Shown here: positions 35,518 through 40,679 of the stretch, piece after piece
Position numbering within the stretch: the first letter of the stretch is position 1
Layout: each line of letters starts with the position of its first letter
From: Pseudonocardia sp.
GTDB lineage: Bacteria; Actinomycetota; Actinomycetes; Mycobacteriales; Pseudonocardiaceae
Length of the DNA: 40,679 nt
NCBI GenBank assembly: GCA_029266775.1
Contig: JAQSWF010000001.1
Coordinates: 1 to 40,679 of the forward strand
Direction: 5' to 3'
Program-made: the position numbers and the translations under genes
Notes under the pieces: model-generated
Seen by the model: only the letters and a program-made list of their open reading frames with translations
Databases searched by the model: none
Told to the model about the DNA's origin: nothing

Positions 35518-36585
35518 GTGCTCGACCCGGCGACGCTCACCCTCGAGGTGCTGGACGCCGCCCGCCGCCGCAGCGGGCGGCTGCTGGCGAGCGCCGGGTT
35601 CGGCCCGCGTACGACGCCGTCCGAGGTCCAGGAGGTCGCGCCGGGCGTCCGGCTCCACTGCTACCCGGCGGCCGAGGGCGCCGGCCCGCCGGTGCTCCTG
35701 GTGCCGGCGCCGATCAAGCGAAGCTATCTGTGGGACCTCGAGCCCGAGATCAGCGTGGTCGCGCACGCCGCCCGCCGCGGTCTGCGCCCCCACCTCGTGG
35801 AGTGGACCGACGTCCCGCCCGACGATCCCGCCGACGGCCTCGACCACTACGCCGACACCCTGCTGCTCGCGTGCCTGGACGCCGTGACGCACCGGACCGG
35901 CGCGCGGCAGGTCGCGGTCGCGGGGCACTCGCTCGGCGGCACGCTCGCCGCGCTGTTCGCCGCCCGGCGACCCGACCGGGTCGCGGCGCTGGCCGTGCTC
36001 GAAGCCCCGCTGCGGTTCGGCGCCGACGCCGGATCGTTCACGCCGTTCATCGCCGCGACTCCGGCCGCAGCGCTCGCGCATCTTGCCCGCGGCGGGGTCC
36101 CCGGGTCGTTCCTCGACGTGGTGAGCGCGACCGCCGACCCGCGCGAGTTCGTCGTCGAACCCCGGCTCGACCTGATGCGCAGCGCCTCCGACGCGACCGC
36201 TCTGCACACCCACCTGAGGGTGCTGCGCTGGGCGAGCGACGAGTTCCGGATGCCGGCAGCGCTGTTCCGCGACGTCGTCGAGCGGCTCTACCGGAACGAC
36301 GAGTTCGCCCGGGGCACCTTGCCCCTCACCGGCGCGGTGGTCGGGCCTTCTGCTCTGACGATGCCGCTCACCACGGTGTTCGCCCCGGGGTCGGCGGTGA
36401 TCCCGCCGAGCTCGGTCGTCCCGGTCCACGACGCGGCGGTCTCCGACGACCGGCTGCTGTTGGAGTACCACGGCGACGTCGGGGTGGCGCTGCAACACGT
36501 CGGCGTCCTCGTCGGCAGGAAGGCGCACCGCGACCTCTGGCCACGGATCCTCGACCGGCTGGCCCGGATCGGGGGCGGCGCGTGA
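35518..36585 (+). CDS. PhaC-like alpha/beta hydrolase with serine in the nucleophile box
   Basis: A 355-residue protein with the class III PHA-synthase-like fold: VLLVPAPIKRSYLWDLEPE, LVEWTDVPPDD, then the nucleophile elbow VAVAGHSLGGTLAAL (about residues 137-151) and a C-terminal HVGVLVGRKAHRDLWPRI. True PhaC enzymes have cysteine (GxCxG) and an aspartate in a GxxDxxVPP stretch; here the elbow has serine (GHSLGG) and the region reads APGSAVIPPSS with no aspartate. So a lipase-like hydrolase or thioesterase is more likely than a polymerase. GTG at 35518 follows GGAAGGGA. It lies divergent from the SDR-alcohol dehydrogenase pair. Confidence 0.85.
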   Translation: MLDPATLTLEVLDAARRRSGRLLASAGFGPRTTPSEVQEVAPGVRLHCYPAAEGAGPPVLLVPAPIKRSYLWDLEPEISVVAHAARRGLRPHLVEWTDVPPDDPADGLDHYADTLLLACLDAVTHRTGARQVAVAGHSLGGTLAALFAARRPDRVAALAVLEAPLRFGADAGSFTPFIAATPAAALAHLARGGVPGSFLDVVSATADPREFVVEPRLDLMRSASDATALHTHLRVLRWASDEFRMPAALFRDVVERLYRNDEFARGTLPLTGAVVGPSALTMPLTTVFAPGSAVIPPSSVVPVHDAAVSDDRLLLEYHGDVGVALQHVGVLVGRKAHRDLWPRILDRLARIGGGA

Positions 36586-36680
36586 CCCACCACGAGGCCG
36601 ACCGGAGCGACCTCCGCCCGGGCGCGCCGAATCTGCGCGCGCAGTGAGGTCGCCGTGCGCGTCATGCCGCGCGCAGCTCC

Positions 36681-37445
36681 TCATTTCGCGCGCGGCCCCG
36701 CAACTCGCGCCGACGAGCTCTCCTGCCCAGCGGCCCACTCCCGGCCGAGCAGCACGAACAGCGCCACGTGCACCGGGAGCGCGCCGTAGTGCATCAGCAT
36801 CCCCGCCTCCGGCATCGGCGCGACCCCCGGTGGCGGCGCCGCGTAGAGGAGAGTCGCCAGCACGTCGTGGGCCGCCACGGCCAGCACGAGCACGCCCGCG
36901 CGGACGGCGAGCCCGGGCCGGTGCGGTGCGGGGTCCGGGCCGACCAGGGAGAACGCGAACAGGTATCCGGCGAGCAGCATGTGCAGGTGCACCAGGGCCA
37001 GCAGCGGGGGCTGGGCGGCGGCCAGGGCGTAGAGGTCGGTCCGGTACAGCAGCCACAGCCCGCCGACGTCGGGCAGCGCCGCCACGGCCGGGTGGGTGAC
37101 GACGGCGACGGGGCGGCTGCGCAGCAGCCGGGCGAGGACGCGGGCCCGGCAGTGTGGGAGCGCCCGCAGTGCCAGCGTGACCGGCGCGGCCGACACGAGC
37201 AGCAGCGGGGCGAGCATGCCGAGCAGCAGGTGGCCGGCGACGTGCGCGCGCAGGTCGTGCGCCGCTCCCCCGACCGAGCCCAGCGGTCCCAGCAGGGCAG
37301 CCCCGACCGCCGCGACGCCGAGCAGCCAGCGCACGGTGCGCCCGGCCGGCCACCTCGGCACCCCGGACGCGACCACCAGGTACGCGACCGCCGCGGTCAG
37401 GACCAGCCCGGTCACCAGCAGCGGCGCGGAGCCGTGGTGGGTCAC
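36681..37445 (-). CDS. cytochrome c oxidase assembly (CtaG-type) membrane protein
   Basis: A 254-residue protein with seven or so transmembrane helices, in the CtaG/caa3-oxidase assembly group: AAHDLRAHVAGHLLLGMLAPLLLV and LHMLLAGYLFAFSLVGPDP are characteristic, with conserved His residues in HVAGHLLLG, VHLHMLLAGY and MHYGALPVH that could bind copper or heme. GTG at 37445 overlaps the DUF2243 stop by 4 nt (GTGA). It probably helps copper delivery to the terminal oxidase. CtaG-DUF2243 pairs are common in high-GC bacteria. The intergenic DNA after it is GC-rich with irregular repeats. Confidence 0.88.
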   Translation of the reverse strand: MTHHGSAPLLVTGLVLTAAVAYLVVASGVPRWPAGRTVRWLLGVAAVGAALLGPLGSVGGAAHDLRAHVAGHLLLGMLAPLLLVSAAPVTLALRALPHCRARVLARLLRSRPVAVVTHPAVAALPDVGGLWLLYRTDLYALAAAQPPLLALVHLHMLLAGYLFAFSLVGPDPAPHRPGLAVRAGVLVLAVAAHDVLATLLYAAPPPGVAPMPEAGMLMHYGALPVHVALFVLLGREWAAGQESSSARVAGPRAK

Positions 37446-37914
37446 ACCGGCAGCCGCGCGGCGCGCTGGGTCGCGACCGTCAGCCCCACCCCGGCCACGA
37501 GCAGCGCCGCCGCGACCAGGTTCCAGATGGTGTCGTAGGGCGCGAGGTCGACGCCGTACCGGATCTGGTGCAGCCCGAACACCTTGTGCTGCACCACGCC
37601 GTCATAGAGCTGGAAGCCGCCGGCCCCGTCAGCCATCCCGCGAGGAACCGGCGTCCCCAGAACGACCGTTCCCGGCGCAGGTCGGACACGAGGAACAGCG
37701 AGGCGACGGTGGCGAACCAGCTGAAGGCGTGGAACAGACCGTCCGAGACGAGCCCGATGTCGCTGGACGCGCGATCGTAGAAGTGGTGCCAGTGCAGGAT
37801 CTGATGGAACACCGCCTCATCGACGAAGGCGGCCGTGCCCAGGCCGAGCAGGGCGCCCGCGGCCAGGTTGCGGCCGGTGCGCATCGCCTGGCCGGTGGTA
37901 GGTGCGGCCTTCAC
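37442..37914 (-). pseudogene. DUF2243 membrane protein, single-base frameshift
   Basis: Two overlapping frames make one DUF2243 protein. The 5' frame has VDEAVFHQILHWHHFYD and GLFHAFSWFATVASL, then SFWGRRFLAGWLTG; the 3' frame continues AGGFQLYDGVVQHKVFGLHQIR with YDTIWNLVAAALLVAGV, the family C-terminus. One G is missing from a run of four (coding strand) at 37624-37627. The histidine-rich pattern suggests metal or heme contact. GTG at 37914 is a weak start; a later ATG is possible. Sequencing error and real loss cannot be told apart. It is coupled by GTGA to the CtaG-type gene. Confidence 0.85.
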
Positions 37915-37980
37915 CCGACCAGCCTGCCGCTACCCGCGGCCACGCGCGCGCTGGCGAACCGGCGCCGCGTACTCCCGCAC

Positions 37981-38033
37981 TTCGGAGCCGTACTGCTGTC
38001 CTGATTCGTGATGGACAGCACCATGGCTCCGAA
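37981..38033. terminator. hairpin terminator after the alpha-glucosidase gene
   Basis: Arms TTCGGAGCC (37981-37989) and GGCTCCGAA (38025-38033) pair perfectly, and inside them TGCTGTCC (37994-38001) pairs with GGACAGCA (38013-38020). Only the four-base step between the two stems is imperfect. The hairpin lies 16 nt past the minus-strand stop of the glucosidase and upstream of DUF2243, so it would terminate the glucosidase transcript. Confidence 0.7.
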
Positions 38034-38049
38034 TGCGGATCGGTCTGCC

Positions 38050-39735
38050 TCACACCGCGAACCAGGCCGCTGTGATGCCCGGGAGGCTCCCGTCCTCCGG
38101 CAGCGGGTCGCTCGCGAGCAGCAGCGTGCCGCCGCGCACCGCATCCGGCGGGGCGGCCGGTGCCTCGCCGACGTTCACCACGCACACGAAGCCCGGCTCG
38201 CGTCGGAACGCGAGCAGCTCTCCCTCGGTGTCGATCCACGTCATCGTGCCGTCGCCCAGCGCGGGCAGGTCCCGGCGCAACGCCAGCGCGCTGCGGTAGA
38301 GCGCGAGCATCGACGACGGGTCGGCCTCCTGCTTCTCGACCGTCAGGTCGGCCCACTCGGCCGGCTGCGGCAGCCACGGCACGGTTCCCGGTGGGCCGAA
38401 CCCGAACGGCGGGGCGTCGCCGGACCACGGGATCGGAACACGACATCCGTCGCGCAACCCGTCGCCGCCGTCGGCGCGCTCGACGCCCGGGTCCTGACGC
38501 GCGAAGGCCGGATCCTGGCGCAGCTCGTCCGGGATGTCGGTCACCTGGGCCAGGCCGAGCTCCTCGCCTTGGTAGACGTATGCGCCACCTGGCAGCGCGA
38601 GCGTCAGCAGCGTCGCGGCGCGCGCCCTGCGGGTGCCCACACGCCCACCGCCGTAGCGGGTGAGGTGCCGGACGACGTCGTGGTTGCTCAGCACCCAGGT
38701 GGCGGGCGCGCCGACCGCGGCGAGCGCGTCGATGCTCTCGTCGATCGCGGTGTGCAGGCCCTTGGCGTCCCACGGCGCGAGCAGGTAGGTGAAGTTGAAC
38801 GCCGTGTGCAGCTCGTCGCGGCGCAGGTACCGGGCCAGCTGCTCGGGGGCCTGTACCCACACCTCGCCGACGAAGATCCGGTCGTCCGGGTAGGAGTCGG
38901 TGATGCGTCGCCACCCGCGGTAGACCTCGTGGACCTCGTCCCGATCCCAGTGCGGGTGCCCTTCGACGGCGGGGCCGCCCGTGGCCCAGTTGCCCTCGAG
39001 GTCCGGCATCTCCGGGTCCTTGGCCAGGCCGTGCGCCACGTCGATGCGGAACCCGTCGACGCCCCGATCGAGCCAGAACCGCAGTATCGCGTCGAACTCC
39101 TCGACGACCTCCGGGTTCGTCCAGTCGAGGTCCGGCTGCTTGGGGTCGAACAGGTGCAGGTACCACTGGCCCGCCTGATCCGGCGCGGAGCGCAGGGCGG
39201 ACGCGTCGTGGCCGGATCGATCACTGCCGTCCGCCTCGGTGACCCGCGTCCAGGCGACGCCGCCGAAGTTGCTCACCCAGTCATTGGGCGGCACCTCACC
39301 GTGCTCACCGCGTCCGTCGCGGAAGACGTAGCGGGCCCGCTCCGGGCTGCCGGGAGCCGCGGCCAGTGCCGCCCGGAACCACTCGTGCTCGTCCGACGTG
39401 TGGTTGGGCACCAGGTCGATGATCACCCGAATACCCAGGGCGTGTGCCTCGGCGACCAGGCCGTCGACGTCGGCGAGCGTGCCGAACATCGGGTCGACGT
39501 CGCGGTAGTCGCTGACGTCGTAGCCCGCGTCCGCCATCGGCGACGGGTAGAACGGGCTGATCCACACCGCGTCGACCGCGAGGTCGTGCAGGTGTCGGAG
39601 CCGCGAGCGGATCCCCGGCAGGTCACCGACTCCGTCGCCGTCGGCATCGGCGAAGCTGCGCGGATAGATCTGGTAGATCACCGCGGAGCGCCACCAGGGA
39701 CCGTCCACGGATTTCGAAATGCCGGGTCGAGCCAT
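38050..39735 (-). CDS. alpha-glucosidase, GH13 (oligo-1,6-glucosidase/AglA type)
   Basis: A 561-residue glycoside hydrolase with the four GH13 conserved regions: DLVPNHTS (I), GFRIDVAHGL with the nucleophile Asp (II), FVGEVWV with the acid/base Glu (III) and VLSNHDVVRH (IV). The start region WWRSAVIYQIYPRSFAD is typical of alpha-glucosidases. It would release glucose from short malto- or isomalto-oligosaccharides, in the cytoplasm as no signal peptide is seen. ATG at 39735 fits the family start; ATG at 39789 would add 18 residues. A LacI-type operator lies upstream at 39825. No sugar transporter is next to it. Confidence 0.93.
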   Translation of the reverse strand: MARPGISKSVDGPWWRSAVIYQIYPRSFADADGDGVGDLPGIRSRLRHLHDLAVDAVWISPFYPSPMADAGYDVSDYRDVDPMFGTLADVDGLVAEAHALGIRVIIDLVPNHTSDEHEWFRAALAAAPGSPERARYVFRDGRGEHGEVPPNDWVSNFGGVAWTRVTEADGSDRSGHDASALRSAPDQAGQWYLHLFDPKQPDLDWTNPEVVEEFDAILRFWLDRGVDGFRIDVAHGLAKDPEMPDLEGNWATGGPAVEGHPHWDRDEVHEVYRGWRRITDSYPDDRIFVGEVWVQAPEQLARYLRRDELHTAFNFTYLLAPWDAKGLHTAIDESIDALAAVGAPATWVLSNHDVVRHLTRYGGGRVGTRRARAATLLTLALPGGAYVYQGEELGLAQVTDIPDELRQDPAFARQDPGVERADGGDGLRDGCRVPIPWSGDAPPFGFGPPGTVPWLPQPAEWADLTVEKQEADPSSMLALYRSALALRRDLPALGDGTMTWIDTEGELLAFRREPGFVCVVNVGEAPAAPPDAVRGGTLLLASDPLPEDGSLPGITAAWFAV

Positions 39736-39824
39736 TGCTGTCTGAGAACCTCCGGGAGTGGCGGTGCGCGGGGGGACGACGGCGCTCATCAGACCATGCG
39801 AAACGGCTCCGTGGCCACCGCTGG

Positions 39825-39838
39825 CGCAACCGCTTGCG
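39825..39838. promoter_or_regulatory. LacI/MalR-type operator upstream of the alpha-glucosidase gene
   Basis: CGCAACCGCTTGCG is a near-perfect inverted repeat with the CG centre of LacI-family operators (GCAANCGNTTGC). It lies 36 nt upstream of the upper candidate ATG and 90 nt upstream of the chosen one. Such sites control alpha-glucoside genes in actinobacteria. The cognate regulator is probably outside the window; the LacI gene at 6547 has a different adjacent palindrome (TCGAATCGATTCGA). Confidence 0.65.
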
Positions 39839-40112
39839 TACACAGCGGATGGAGCCGCGCAGCAGCGCAGGCGACAACTTCGGGTAGATCTCGGAGGGCG
39901 TCGCCCGGAGGCGTTGCTCACACCCCGTCCTCTCTGGCAGCCTGCGTGTCGGCTCATCGAATGGCGCGTCTCGGGCCCGTCCGAGACGGGGCCGTCGCGG
40001 GTTGCGCACGGGGCAAACGGGATATCGCGCGCAGGGTCGGCAGGATCCCCGTCGAGGTGCTAGGAACAAGTCCGCCGGCCGTTGGTCTGCAAAGAAGTGC
40101 AAGGGAGCGCAC
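39839..40112. other. non-coding gap between alpha-glucosidase and aceE-like gene
   Basis: No gene is supported here. An 8-bp stem CGTCTCGG-N6-CCGAGACG lies at 39967-39988, and GGGAG at 40103-40107 is the ribosome binding site of the downstream aceE-like gene. The divergent promoters for the glucosidase and the aceE-like gene must be here but no convincing -35/-10 pair was identified. Confidence 0.45.
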
Positions 40113-40679
40113 ATGGCCGAGGACCAGGACCCGCGCGAGACGCAGGAGTGGGTGGAGGCCCTCGATTCCGTCGTCGAGTTCGACGGAGCCGAGCGGGCGG
40201 CATACCTCCTGGACGAGCTGCTCGGCGAGGCGCGAAAGCGCGCCGTGCCGGTTCCGTTCTCGGCGAACACCCCGTACCTCAACACCATCCCGGTCGACCA
40301 GCAGCCCGCATACCCTCGCTCACGCGCTGGAACGCCGTCGCGACGGTGCTCCGCGCGAACAAGGAGAGCTCGGAGATCGGCGGCCACATCGCCTCGTACC
40401 AGTCGTCGGCGACGCTGTACGACGTCGGCTTCAACCACTTCTGGCGCGGGCCGGAGGCCGAGCAGGGGGCGGACCTGCTGTTCATCCAAGGCCATGTCGC
40501 GCCAGGGATCTATGCGAGGTCCTTCCTCGAGGGGCGGCTGAGTGAGGAGCAGCTGACGAAGTTCCGCCAGGAGGTCGCCGGTGACGGCCTGTCGTCGTAC
40601 CCGCACCCCTGGTTGATGCCGGACTACTGGCAGTTCCCCACGGTGTCGATGGGGCTGGGCCCCATCATGTCGATCTACC
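40113..40679 (+). pseudogene. aceE: pyruvate dehydrogenase E1 component (AceE-like), 5' part, with an out-of-frame deletion
   Basis: The first frame reads [41 protein letters not shown], the homodimeric E1 N-terminus. From about 40318 another frame continues [62 protein letters not shown] up to the edge. Compared with AceE proteins, which have about seven more residues (a GD-x-x-x-E stretch) at this joint, some 22 nt seem to be missing, which also shifts the frame. GGGAG precedes the ATG. The gene runs off the right edge. It would decarboxylate pyruvate as E1 of the pyruvate dehydrogenase complex. Actinobacteria often have more than one aceE, so a decayed copy is possible, as is an assembly gap. 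Confidence 0.83.

Noticed and set aside
36582-36647. 22-codon ORF starting with a GTGA overlap after the PhaC-like gene
   Set aside because: It has the overlap but is very short, has no family features and ends in an irregular GC-rich repeat region.
36600-36720. possible fourth locus of the 22-bp repeat family
   Set aside because: There is a GCGAGTTG on the minus strand and several GCGCGC stretches, but no regular 22-bp period could be laid out, and the match lies inside the end of the CtaG-type gene.
38008-40545. 845-aa plus ORF antisense to the alpha-glucosidase
   Set aside because: GC-bias shadow; the opposite strand encodes a complete GH13 enzyme.

Overview
The window is high-GC DNA, densely packed and rich in GTG starts, with stop/start overlaps of the GTGA or ATGA type and several genes whose -10 box lies 6-7 nt before the start codon (probable leaderless mRNAs). 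Together with actinobacterial families (a tandem dynamin-like GTPase pair, DUF6158, DUF4230, DUF2243, IclR/LacI/ROK regulators) this points to an actinobacterium, most likely a Pseudonocardia-like member of the Pseudonocardiaceae. That is inference from gene content; no marker gene is present. No rRNA, tRNA, IS element or CRISPR array was seen.

Layout. (1) 1-4090: an amine/alcohol oxidation locus on the minus strand (betaine-aldehyde-dehydrogenase-like ALDH, APC permease, start of a GMC oxidoreductase) divergent from an IclR regulator. (2) 4106-7644: a sarcosine/N-methyltryptophan-oxidase-like gene with a frameshift, an MFS transporter and a divergent LacI regulator with a perfect 14-bp palindrome between them. 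(3) 7802-17455: AI-2E-family membrane protein, PHB-depolymerase-like esterase, two overlapping dynamin-like GTPases, a DUF4230 protein, NhaA (frameshifted), a YciO-like protein and DUF6158. (4) 17579-27738: a divergent sugar regulon: ABC transporter (ATPase, permease, lipoprotein), Gfo/Idh/MocA dehydrogenase, TIM-barrel isomerase and a 3-hydroxyisobutyrate-dehydrogenase-like gene on minus; ROK regulator, IolE-like TIM barrel and a second Gfo/Idh/MocA enzyme on plus. (5) 27889-33375: MFS exporter (CynX type), then a minus-strand operon of methyltransferase, acyl-CoA dehydrogenase-like enzyme, type III polyketide synthase and isopentenyl-diphosphate isomerase. (6) 33434-37914: zinc alcohol dehydrogenase, SDR, PhaC-like hydrolase, CtaG-type protein and a frameshifted DUF2243 protein. 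(7) 38050-end: GH13 alpha-glucosidase with a LacI-type operator upstream, and the start of an aceE-like gene carrying a small out-of-frame deletion.

The most notable non-genic signals are: a 22-bp tandem repeat family that at three loci begins 12-15 nt after a stop codon in the sense orientation; a 26-bp tandem triplication that has pulled apart what was apparently an overlapping stop/start (GTGA) between the acyl-CoA dehydrogenase and the type III PKS; and two homologous long hairpins (21-23 bp stems) that share even their asymmetric loop and sit between convergent genes. Four genes carry small indels; whether these are sequencing errors or real decay cannot be settled from the sequence alone.
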